Positions 13,001-22,354 of a stretch of 64,000 bases of DNA are shown piece after piece. Below the pieces are notes generated by a model. That model worked only from the letters and a program-made list of their open reading frames with translations, searched no databases and was not told the origin of the DNA. Within the stretch, counting starts at the first letter, position 1, and the number at the start of each line of letters is the position of its first letter. The position numbers and the translations under genes are program-made. The stretch spans positions 183,348,927 to 183,412,926 of the forward strand of contig CM062295.1 of assembly GCA_031216915.1 (NCBI GenBank). The letters run 5' to 3'. Source of the stretch: Pictodentalium vernedei (lineage: Eukaryota > Mollusca > Scaphopoda > Dentaliida > Dentaliidae).

Positions 13001-13268
13001 CGCCCGAGAAAATCAAAACCCCTGTTTTGAAGCCTCTTGGTTGGACGGTTGGAAGTGGTTGGCAGGGGTGGCTGACCCTCTGGTTATAATGTTTGTGGTG
13101 TGCCACCCTACGGTGGTATTTATTTGATTCTATTCCTTCAAACGGCCGAGAAAATCAAACCCCCTGTTTTTAAGCCTCTTGGTTGGCCGGTTGGAAGTGG
13201 TTGGCCGGGGTGGCTGACCCCTCTGGTAATAGTGTTTGTGGTGTGCCACCCTACGGTGGGATTTGTTT
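10078..13268 (+). repeat. 143-bp satellite array, about 22 copies
   Basis: Head-to-tail array with a 143-bp period; repeated ORF starts at 10471, 10614 and 10757, and at 12612, 12755 and 12898, show the step exactly. The unit contains TGTTTGTGGTGTGCCACCC, the inverted-repeat core CCACCCTACGGTGG, TTTATTTGATTCTATTCCTT, GAGAAAATCAAAACCCCTG and TTTTTAAGCCTCTTGGTTGG. As 143 is not a multiple of three, ORFs crossing it shift frame in every copy and stop after 1.6 units, so none is a gene. Copies are roughly 90-95% alike by eye, with small indels. Confidence 0.97.
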
Positions 13269-13578
13269 AATGCCTCTCGGCAGTTTACTGAATATCGAAT
13301 AAGGAATAAGGAATAAGGAGCTGGAGTCACCTCCGTACTTTTTATTCTGTTTTTACCATTCGCGAAAAGAGATAGAACACTTGCCCATGTGCCATGTACG
13401 TCGATAGAAGTTCTTTTATCGGAAAAACAAACATTGTGGGTGGAATTCAGTTATCCGCAGCAGTAGCGTGTAACGGTAGTCTACAGACAAAATTCAATGC
13501 AGTGTTGAAATAAATGACAGTGTTGGGAATAAATTTGTTCTGCTTCAGAAATGAACCGTCTATGATGCTATTTACATA
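13269..13578. other. Non-repetitive spacer
   Basis: No gene recognised. A short (GGAATAA)3 run lies near 13300. Confidence 0.5.
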
Positions 13579-13715
13579 TTAATGCCTTCCGTTGAGGGCA
13601 CTATGCTCTCATAGTGTTGCTGAGGGATGCAATAGTGCCCGAGCGATAGCGAGGGCACTATTTGGTTCCCGAAGCAACACTATGAGAGCACAGTGCCCGA
13701 AACGGAAGGCATTAA
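13579..13715. repeat. Foldback palindrome beside the Crypton left end
   Basis: The sequence begins TTAATGCCTTCCGTT and ends AACGGAAGGCATTAA. Its arms also share CACTATG(CTCT)CATAGTGTTGC and GCAACACTATGAGAGCA, making a long imperfect hairpin with a short inner repeat (GCCCGAGCGATAGCGAGGGC). The motif GGGCACTATGCT also occurs near the right end of the adjacent Crypton (16000-16035), so it may belong to the element's terminal structure rather than being a separate MITE. Confidence 0.8.
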
Positions 13716-13720
13716 TGGGT

Positions 13721-16095
13721 TTAGTACATCACACCCAGACCATCTCCACAACATATTAAAGAAGGAACGGAGAGATAACTAACACTTTACTATCCAAAAT
13801 AAAACAATGAAATTAATAACATGAAAATGTCAGGAAAACATTAAACTATCAACTGGATTCGAACTCAACGGGTAAAGTAGAATAATGTAAATAAACACAT
13901 GAAACCGATCAACCAATCATGTGGCACATAACTGGTTAACACGAGATATCATACAACAGAATCAACGTCTCACATATGGTGGTATTAACAGAGCTTGTGA
14001 GGCACTATAGAAATTCCATTATTCATGGCACTAAAGTTTTATTAACGTTCACCCCATTGAACGTGTTATGGGTACTTCCTCTGATGTACGAGCACATTTT
14101 AATTATTGTAAATATTTACAACACAATTGCTGAAATTGAATTTTGGGGCACAATACTGCATTTTGTTGCATATTTCTTTGGATTGCTTTCGAATGTCAAT
14201 TGATGTTGAGTTTTTTTAACACTCGATTTCCTCCAACACACTTATCAGATCGTCGTCATCAATATCGGTATCTAATAATTCGGGTGCTGATACTGTGGAA
14301 TTTGCTGACTGGAAAGAGAGTTGCGTTGTTGTTTTCTCAACAGCATTCCTCGCTGCAGGCATTTCTGAATGTTCAGCATCTGCATTATCGACCATGGAAC
14401 TCAAGCTCTCTGACATACCTCGTTTGACATCAGCTCTTGTGTCGAAACGTAACTTTACAATGATTTTTCATTTCTGTGTCCCGATAAAGAAATAATATCG
14501 CGATCTTTGAATCCACAATCATTAAGAATTGTTATGGTCGTAGCACGCACACAGTGGTTGGTATATGTATCAGAAAGACCAACTTGTTTAGACATTTTTA
14601 CCATGAACTCTCCTATGGATTTTTTTCCCATTGCCCTTCGCTCAAACCAACATTCGTCATTCTCGTGGTATGAATTTTTTTGGGAATTTGAAAGAACGCA
14701 TCACACTCATGGTTTCGTTTCATAAGATATCTTTGAAAACTATTAACAGGGCACATTTTTGTGCCAGTTTCATACATTCTAGGTCCATCACCTTCATCCT
14801 CATTCGTTACACCTGTGTGATTTTTTGTTCGCTCAGAAGTAGTTTTCAGGATGTATTTTCTTCTAGTGTCATCAGTTTTAACTACAAAATCACAAGCTTT
14901 AATTTCTCGAATGTTTTCTCTCCCTCTCCGACAAAAGTAAAATAAAGGCTCAAACATTTACTTTATTCAAAAGACCTCTTGGAATGTCCGGATTAAACAC
15001 AATTGGGTGCTGATATAATTTCCTTAGATCGCCTGAAACAGAATGAAACACTAAGCATCAAAGCAGAATAAACGTTTACACGGTCAATCACAATCGTTTA
15101 TTGTGATCGAAGATAAATAATATTCAGTGCCCTCTCTAACACTCTTATTCAAAACTATTTAATTGATAGGTCTACAATTTATTTATTTATTCATGTTTAT
15201 GATAACTTTCAACATACATTGCTCCTCGTAATTTATCTATTTATTTATTCATGTTTATGATAACTTTCAGCAAACATTGCTGCCCGTTATTTATTTACTT
15301 TCTCTCACAACTGTTCTTATGTGTCTCTTGTCGATTTGAGTAATAAACAACACTCGTCTATTTCATGTAATTAACAAGACTGTGTATTTATACGAGAACA
15401 AATAATTACAACACCACTGTCTATTGCGGACACTGACTTGTTCACTTTCTAGTTTTGTTGTGTTTTATTTTATTATGTATTTTTTATAGTTACCTGGCGG
15501 AATGGGTTTTTTGTGTCGGACTGTTCCTTTTCCGTCTTCTCTTGTTTTCTTCAACATGCTGTCGAATACACGATTAGCACCTTTGAAAGCTGGGTCTGTT
15601 ATTATATCAAAGTGTCTCTCATGTGGGGGTTCTTGCAAATATCTTCTTATTCCTTGACGAATGGCACAAATACTGCTTTTGGAATACAAATCACCATCGC
15701 GATTTCTAACGTTTGTATAAAAGTCTTTCAATAGTTCCGTTAATCTTCCAACATCTAACGTTTCAAATGCACCATTCCTTTTTCTGTCAGAACAGAACTG
15801 CCGGAAAATATTGACAGCATATTTGGTTAAACTAACTGTCTTTCGGCTCTTATGTTGTTCAAGAAAAGAATTAACATTCTCGTTTGCGAATATCGAAACG
15901 CTCATTTTATTTCTATTCGTCTCCACATTTGCCGTCTGCTCAGAAGAAAAGGGGAATCCCCTCGGGATTCTGTTTGCAATGCGTGCGCACTATTGCATGA
16001 CTCCGGGCACTATGCTTGACTCCGGGCACTATGCTTTCATAGTCCCTATCAATACAGCCAATGAGAATACGGGGATTTGTCACGTGATGTACTAA
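13721..16095 (-). mobile_element. Crypton-like tyrosine-recombinase DNA transposon, decayed
   Basis: Bounded by a 12-bp inverted pair, TTAGTACATCAC at 13721-13732 and GTGATGTACTAA at 16084-16095. Inside is one minus-strand gene encoding a DUF3504/Crypton-type tyrosine recombinase (14216-15926). Cryptons move through a recombinase-bound circular intermediate and usually have no true TIRs or target duplications, so the inverted ends may be recombinase-site arms. The right margin has a repeated GACTCCGGGCACTATGCTT. The boundaries are inferred from this one copy. Confidence 0.72.
14216..15926 (-). pseudogene. Crypton (DUF3504-type) tyrosine recombinase, spliced, multiply broken
   Basis: Exon 1 is 15926 to about 15497 and encodes a SAM-like core-binding N-terminus (FLEQHKSRKTVSLTKYAVN, later KKPIPPG). 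It ends in CAG|GTAACT, a good donor. A matching acceptor TTCTGTTTCAG lies near 15028, and the join restores PPG-DLRKLYQHPIVFNPD. Downstream come the catalytic-arginine box FCRRGREN, the basic middle, GLSEGQWEKNP, and then YTNHCVRATTITILNDCG and SLSGHRNEKSL, the C-terminal active-site region of this family. An acidic tail follows (DTDIDDDDLISVLEEIE). Lesions seen: a +1 shift just before the FEPLFYF segment, a shift after WEKNP, a TAA directly after NEKSL and a shift before the acidic tail. It is therefore not functional. Vertebrate relatives of this domain occur in KCTD1 and ZMYM/QRICH1 proteins, but the surroundings here favour a mobile copy. Confidence 0.85.
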
Positions 16096-18677
16096 TTTCC
16101 CTGAAAGCCATTTGTTGGTAACAGTTTGTAAAATGGATTGAAATTATTGATATTTTGAATTCTGTCTAAAATATGTTTTTAAATTGAATTTTTATTAACC
16201 AAACCGTTTCGGGTGTCGGGATGGTGAAAATTTGGTTTCCCAACTCAAATCTGTCGAAAACATTTACTGGTCTGTCGAAGATAATTAGGATTGCCCCACA
16301 GTAGAATGCCTTTTTACGCACCCAACCTTTTCCTAGTGATTGTGTTTGTTGGATATACATGTACGTTATATTGTTCATGTTTGTCGTTGCCGTTGTCACC
16401 ATTCTCTGTATTTTAGAAAAATAAGATCCCGAAGAACCTGCTTGTACACTTTTTTAAGGGAGACAATTACACACCTTATGAGAATGTCTCTCACATCTTA
16501 ATTGTCGCACTGGAGGTATCCTGTTGGAATTTCTAGGTGGCAATTATCTTTACAGATTCATGTAGTTTGCGCAGTATACTCGGGTTATTGTACAGACCAC
16601 GTTAGATTAACTCTCAGTTATATTTTGTTTTCCAGGCGAAGAACGACCAGCACGTTTTTCACCAAACAGATAAGATTCAGAGCTTTTGGCAATTTTTCTA
16701 ACAGGAAAAGGGGGTCAGTGGTGGTAAAGTCTTGATGTAATCACATATATCAAAGTCCATTTCTGGAGTTTGGAGGAAAGTGTCTGCAAAATGTCACTGA
16801 ATGATTGGCAATCGTCAGTAATCAACTAACTACTCCCTATTGCAATTATCGAGGTTGGCAGCAGTTTGGGGCGTTCTGGAGCCGAACCTATGGGATGAGC
16901 TCACTCCAGTTAAAAAACACCACTTTCTTTTATACAGATGGACCACTTCCCTTACATACACCTACAGTCTTGCATGGCCCCGTTGTGGGGACTTGTCGGT
17001 GAGAAACAAGACCCAACAAAAACGGGGAAACAAACCCTAACCCAATGTTTTCTTTGCGAAGACACTGGAAAAAAAAGAAAAGAAATCTGTGTGGGAGTAC
17101 AAACACTCTTCTCATGGGTCTCGCAAATTCTGGAAGATATCCCACTCACCCTCTCCACCAAACATACGCACCAAACACACATTAATATTCCCCTTCTCCA
17201 ATTCATACACACACGCTTTTCTTTCGGAAGACATTTCTTCAATAATCAATGCTAAAACTCTAAAGGGAATGTAGCGTTTAGGCTGTCCACCCATCACCAG
17301 TGGTGTTCATATATATTCAATGACTATCCCAGTTTGATAAATTTTATTTTTTACCCTTTCCGTTACAGTCTTGTCTTTACCGTCACAACCAAATTATTAT
17401 CATTACAACCGAAACAGTCGCTTGTTTCCGAGAAAGGAAAACTCGTTAATGCTGAAAGTTATTTAGAAACTTGACGTTCGTCTGAATGGCTCCAACATTT
17501 ATATATAGTTTCTTATTTCCCGTGTTTCCCTGATTTCTCCTCCAGAAATGCTCTTGCGGACATGTGCGCTGCCACAAAAAACAATAAAGTTGGACATTGT
17601 TTGCTGCATAGAAATCGTTTTTATATCCGATTTCTATGGTTTCCTGTACCCAATACACACCAGTACTTTTTTCGTCCGTAACGGTGAATACATCTAACCT
17701 TGCTACAGATAGCTAACTTGCACGTGCAAGATAGAAATAATTCTCGACTGGCGCCTCAACGCTTCCGTATTACAGTGACACTTCGGGTTTCCATAGAGAC
17801 AGTTTAAGGGCGACGGGAGCTCGGCAATTGTGTGTCAAGTTTATCTGTGATTACTGTAAACATATCCCAAGTTTTAGTGAATATATAAAGTCTTGTATAA
17901 GTCACGAAATGCAAAGAGCAAAAGTTCCTGCATTTAAAGAATGACCCAGTTTCCAAATATGGGCTTCTAGCAAATAATAAAATAATCTATTTACATTTTG
18001 CCCACGAGCTTTGTAACCTGACTCACCTAAAATGGTTTACCTTCCCTGAGGTATAGGTATTGAAACCTCAACTTCTCGACAACAAAAATGGGCCCTACGT
18101 CTTTGGGATATTTCAAGAGAATGCGAACCCCCACTAGAATTTACGCCCATGAAACTACTATTTTTGTAAATACGTACTTATAAGTGATCACGTATTTGAC
18201 TCCAAATTCCCATTCAGATTTGTTCAGTGTATTGTTGACTTATTAATGGAATTAAGAATTATATTCTGAAAGCGTGGGTTCCTATTTTTTTGAGACCAGG
18301 CTACATCAATGGACCGTTGGGGGAGAATTCATGCATGGGAGTTTGGGGATTTGCACTGGGTGCACCCCCCCCCCCCCGGTACAAAATTAATGTTCAATTT
18401 TTAAGGTGGTCAAATGTGACGAAGACGAATCGCAAAACTGTTTGAAACTCAATCTATGCACAAAATAAGGCCTATGAGAGTTTATAGAATGAGAGTATTC
18501 CGTGGAGATAGACCTAAAGTTCACAATCATCGCCGCGAAGATCAGGGGCTTCGCGAAGATATCCGTTGGGGGGGGGGGGGGGCAGGTTGTCCCGACTGTC
18601 ATGACTCACGTCTTGACTGAAGTAATATGCCAACTATATCATCAAGACATGCCTTCTTCGATAGGGATTGTAGTGAA
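16096..18677. other. No gene recognised
   Basis: AT-biased sequence with only short, unrelated open frames. I see no splice-consistent coding signal and no known element. Poly-C (18366-18379) and poly-G (about 18569-18582) runs lie at its right end. Confidence 0.5.
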
Positions 18678-19051
18678 TATTATTTATTTACTTATTGGTA
18701 TTTAAGATCACATACTTATGCACAATGGCTGGTCGTGACCGTGACAGTTTTATGGGTGCAGGAAGCCGGAGTACCCGAAGAGCTCCACCGAGCATCGACG
18801 AGCAACTGTCAGCTCCTCGACATTCTAACTCTGTTCAAGCTCCGCTCAAGCAGGGTTACAGCGTTTGAAGACGTGCTCCATCGACGTGCAGTGCGCCTTA
18901 ATACACGGCATCATCGTGCCCCCATGTCCATGTAGGCAACCGGGATAAAGTACCTTGCCCAAGGACACAACGCGGGTCGTCCCGGATGGGGCTCGAACTC
19001 GGGCCCTCTAGCATAGGAATCCAAAAGTCTACCACCGAGCCACCGCGCTCC
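18678..19051 (-). mobile_element. tRNA-headed SINE, near full length
   Basis: In minus-strand reading the head is GGAGCGCGGTGGCTCGGTGG (A-box like) with GAGTTCGAGCCCC (B-box like), that is, a tRNA-derived RNA polymerase III promoter. It is followed by the shared body block TTGTGTCCTTGGGCAAGG, the GTCGATGGAGCACG segment, CCGGCTTCCTGCACCC, and a tail ending CACA-TACTTA then ACCAATAAGTAAATAAATA. The same body occurs at 38418-38794, 60243-60609 and 62736-63125. Confidence 0.88.
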
Positions 19052-19109
19052 TGATTGTAGCAACTGTCATACAGACTCCCCAAAATATATAGGCCTACTA
19101 CCTCCACAC

Positions 19110-19311
19110 AAGCAGGGTTAGCATTGAATGAATGCTAGTGCATAATCGACGGTTAGCATTGATTGAATGTTCAGTACACTGCGCCACCGTGCCCCCACGG
19201 GGGTAATCGAGATTAAGTGTCTTACCCAAGGACACAACGCAGTTACCCTTGGTCGGGATTGAACTGTGAACCTTTCGGTTTGAAGTGCAATGCTCTAACC
19301 ACCGAACTCCC
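19110..19311 (-). mobile_element. SINE fragment with a different tRNA-like head
   Basis: Minus-strand reading begins GGAGTTCGGTGGTTAGAGC, then GGTTCACAGTTCAATCCC (B-box like), then TTGTGTCCTTGGGTAAGACA and the GGGGGCACGGTGGCGCAG body segment, and stops after GTTAGCATT repeats. The body matches the neighbouring SINE but the head is a different tRNA-like sequence. The 3' half is missing. Confidence 0.78.
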
Positions 19312-19670
19312 TCTAGACCTAATAGCTACCGATTAAAGTGTAGATTAAAATTGAAAAAGTATTTCTTTTCTTTTATAGCGTCAGGTTAAATACTTTATGC
19401 CACTGGATTAATTTTTTCATTCATTCAGGGATTATGAGTATTTTCCTCGGGGGCGTAACTATGCGAGGCTCTACGGGGGTTGCACCCCCCCCCCCCCCTC
19501 TCTCTACCACCGAATAATTTTCCACTTGGGATAATTTCATCTGGATTGGAGTCTTAGCTTATGTTTCCGTAGTCTATTCCGGATTACATGGAATAGTGTG
19601 ACATGCGCAGTGAAGATACAGAATAGTAATCGCGAGGAAACAGCAAATTGCACTTTAAATGTAAACCAGA

Positions 19671-19769
19671 ATGGAATTTGAGGAAGTGGCGCTCGCAATT
19701 TTTGTTGATGATGTTGTCAATGACAACATAGATGCTGTTTTTGCTCATCGCAGTGCCGCATCTGTATAA
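19671..19769 (+). CDS. 32-residue ORF, possible transposase N-terminal remnant
   Basis: Opens with ATG and encodes an acidic, hydrophobic start (MEFEEVALAIFVDDVVNDN) before a TAA. It lies just inside the left terminal repeat of the 19553-21370 element. The MxFxExxLAxxxDDD-like pattern loosely recalls N-termini of PIF/Harbinger nucleases. No catalytic core follows, and a hAT-like insertion starts 130 bp downstream. It could equally be a chance ORF. Confidence 0.25.
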   Translation: MEFEEVALAIFVDDVVNDNIDAVFAHRSAASV

Positions 19770-19898
19770 AACAGCATAGCTCTCCTATGTATACGTAGGT
19801 CAATATGACCAGATTAAAAAGAAACAAAAAAAAAAAAATTACAAAGAAACGCTGGACAGAGCACTTGAGTTTTATTATTATTTCGACTCCCATTTGTT

Positions 19899-20374
19899 CA
19901 GAGGCGTAGCCAGGATTCTATAATTGAGGGGGAGGGGGGATAGCCATTTCTAGCCATTTTTTTTTTTGTGGGGACGGGGGCATACCATGATATTTGTAAT
20001 GTTGTGGGGTTTCGGGGGTCCTTGCCTGGTCCAAGCTAGCACCCTCCCGTCGTTACCCCTCCTCCCACTTCCCTTCATGGAAGTGGGAAGAGGGGGGTAA
20101 CGACCGGAGGCCCAGTTAGTACATGGACCTGGGAAGAGGCGGGTGACAACCAGGGGGCCTAGTTTGGACAAGGCCTTCTCCGAGAAAATTTTGCAAAATT
20201 TAGTACTCCAAGATCGAATATGAGGCAATTGTAGCCTATCGTAGCCCTATATTGGAGAGCATTTGGGTCAATATTTTTTTTTATTTAGGTGGGGGATGCT
20301 AAAGCTTTAGGTTGACCTGAGCCTCCAGCCCCCCCCCCCCCCCCCCACACACACACCCCCCGGCTACGCCACTG
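19899..20374. mobile_element. hAT-like MITE (CAGNGGCGTAGCC ends)
   Basis: Left end CAGAGGCGTAGCCAGG and right end CCGGCTACGCCACTG are inverted and begin with CAGNGG, typical of hAT termini. The interior is non-coding, with a local inverted segment around AAGTGGGAAGAGGGGGG (20045-20145) and a poly-C/(CA)n tract before the right end. An 8-bp target duplication was not recognised. Confidence 0.6.
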
Positions 20375-21601
20375 GCTCAGACGCCGGGAGATTGGGGACA
20401 GGTTCTCGCCATTGTGTCCATTCAACTCTGCTCGTTGACGTTATTTGAGCGAGAATTTAAAAAAAAACCCAGTATTTGGTGTCCACTATTAAGTTGGTTA
20501 TGTGAGTATACTGAGAACCAGCAAAGCCTGTCTGTGCACTCTCACCACAGAGTTCCCGTGAACAAGGTCATGAATGCACCGCCGCGTTGTTAAGGTTCAG
20601 TAACAATATCCGATCTCACCAGGGAGAAGGTGGGGGGAGGCAAACCCACACAGCTTGGCTGGTGCGTTAAAATAGGGCGGGGTGTGGTCACACCCCTCAA
20701 ATTTCTAACTGGTGGGGGCGGGTGGAGAAAGATTTCCAGATCTTCAGTTTTCAGAATTTTTGCGTCTGTAGGATTTGAGCCTTGCAACCAAACTGGTTGT
20801 ACCCCCCCCCCCTTCCTCAACGTTCAGCATTTTAGGATTTCACATCCAGATGTAATGTTCTGTCACAATAATCAGGGTTTCGGGTCAAGGAGAAATAAAT
20901 GAGTCAGTTATGAGCGGTCAAGAGTGGTCGCTTCGCAAAAAAATGAATTCCAGGGTTTAAAAAAATCATTTATTCAATTTGGGGGAGGGTCAACGGCCTT
21001 GTTGTTTAATTGAATTAACTCCATAGTTCTTTCTCTAATTTCATCAAATATTTGTGGGTATGCTATATTTAAATATTTTGCTGAATTCCATGTACCTAAC
21101 ATATTTGTTATTGTCTTGATCACTCAAACGTTTTTGGAGAATACAACGAACAGGGAAATATTTTCCACTATTTGTTGATAATTGCGCATGTCAGGAATAA
21201 AAGGTAAACCATCTAAACCTGCTCGCGAGGTGGTTTACTCAGAATGATTCGGAATGATATTCCAGAATGACGGTTTGCAAAGAAAACAACCAGATTGGTA
21301 ATCCGAGTTGTCTGCGCATGCCCGGAATAAACCATGTATTCTGGAATGGACTACGGAAACATGAGCTTAGTATCGATTCGCTTTTGCTATATCAGTGTGC
21401 AAAATTTCAAAAATTACTCTAACCGACTGACCGTTCACGTGGTTTGGAGATGGCTAACCGGACGCTCGGCTATGTAAAATTCTTGGGAAACTGCCTTTTT
21501 TTTTTATCATTAACAAGTATTCATATATTGCGTGGAATAGAAAAATATAGAGCCTCTCAAGGCAAAAGTCTGAAAATCTATCAAGAGACAAGAAAGGCTG
21601 G
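20375..21601. other. No gene recognised
   Basis: The right part of the 19553-21370 element and unassigned sequence. A short poly-C tract lies near 20802. Open frames here are short and low-complexity. Confidence 0.5.
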
Positions 21602-21850
21602 TTAACTGGTTGAGTGCTAGAAGACCATATTTGGGCTTTATTCTGAACTGCAGGAACCTAAAGTTAAAGGCTTTATATTCTGTGGATGTCCTTTATATTA
21701 TCTTGGAAGTAAAATTACTTCATCTCTATCGATTTGCATTGTTACAATTTATTGGAGTGTAGGCACTCTCCCATACATTGTAACAAGACAAAAACGTGTG
21801 AACAAATCTTGAGCCTGGGGAAAAAAATTAGCACCCTACCAGTTCAGTTA
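21602..21850. mobile_element. MITE of the TTAACTGGTTGAGTGCT family, copy 1
   Basis: Left end TTAACTGGTTGAGTGCTAG and right end AGCACCCTACCAGTTCAGTTA are inverted. The interior shares GACCATATTTGGGCTTTATTC, GATTTGCATTGTTACAA and the hairpin around TTGGAGTGTAGGCACTCTCC with the copy at 63263-63510. It is about 250 bp and non-coding. Confidence 0.85.
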
Positions 21851-22057
21851 CTCAGACTTTAGTATTCAAGGTGCAACTTTTGGCTAACCGGCCATCCGTT
21901 CGTATAGATTTGAATTTGCGTAACCACCACGCGAACGAAACGAGCGTTCTCGCCAAATTTTGCACACTGCTATATTAAGCCTAATCATGTACTTTTTTAC
22001 AGGACTATATATATGCTTCTTGGACTTATCACACACACAGTCGGTTTCATGCAAATG

Positions 22058-22145
22058 GAGGTCTGTGGCCAGTGGAGGCGCAAGGATTCCCCCCCCCCCG
22101 ACAGGGGGGGGGGGGGGCTTGTACTCCCAGACAGGCGGCTAGGAC
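22058..22145. repeat. Low-complexity poly-C/poly-G hairpin
   Basis: A C-run is followed by GACA and a G-run, so the tract can fold on itself; GGCTTGTACTCCCAGACAGG follows. Open frames crossing it are low-complexity artefacts. Confidence 0.7.
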
Positions 22146-22354
22146 CAAGTATAGCAGAGCGGTTTCTGGGATTAAATGTTCAAATAAATACCTCTTGGAG
22201 AATTTGCGGTTTATTTTCAAATTTATGACAAAAATGAACATCGATATATTTTGGAATAAACTACGAACAATCGGACTGGAAAGTTCACTGGTGACTTTCG
22301 CAGAGACTCCCAACACAAAGTGAATTAACAATGTAAAAGCAGCAATACATGTAT

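Larger units (their letters stand above)
19553..21370. mobile_element. TIR element, Harbinger-like candidate, decayed
   Basis: The ends are inverted over about 60 bp. Left: CTTAGCTTATGTTTCCGTAG, then TCTATTCCGGATTACATGG and GACATGCGCAG. Right (reverse complement): CTAAGCTCATGTTTCCGTAG, then TCCATTCCAGAATACATGG and GGGCATGCGCAG. The interior contains a short ORF at 19671 and a nested hAT-like MITE at 19899-20374, plus a tract with many poly-C and poly-G runs. No transposase core was found, so the superfamily is a guess. Confidence 0.55.

Noticed and set aside
10346-13089. A family of ~76-codon ORFs (MDGWKWLAGVADPSGNS-type)
   Set aside because: They repeat every 143 bp in shifting frames and are the satellite read in different frames, not genes.
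1-13268. CRISPR-like array in the regular repeats
   Set aside because: Units are contiguous with no unique spacers, periods are 11-12 or 143-144 bp, and the surroundings are eukaryotic transposons.
13290-13325. (GGAATAA)n as a functional motif
   Set aside because: Only about three copies; an ordinary microsatellite.
16166-17274. Several 60-105-codon frames as host exons
   Set aside because: No matched splice sites, no conserved domain, and several frames overlap on both strands.
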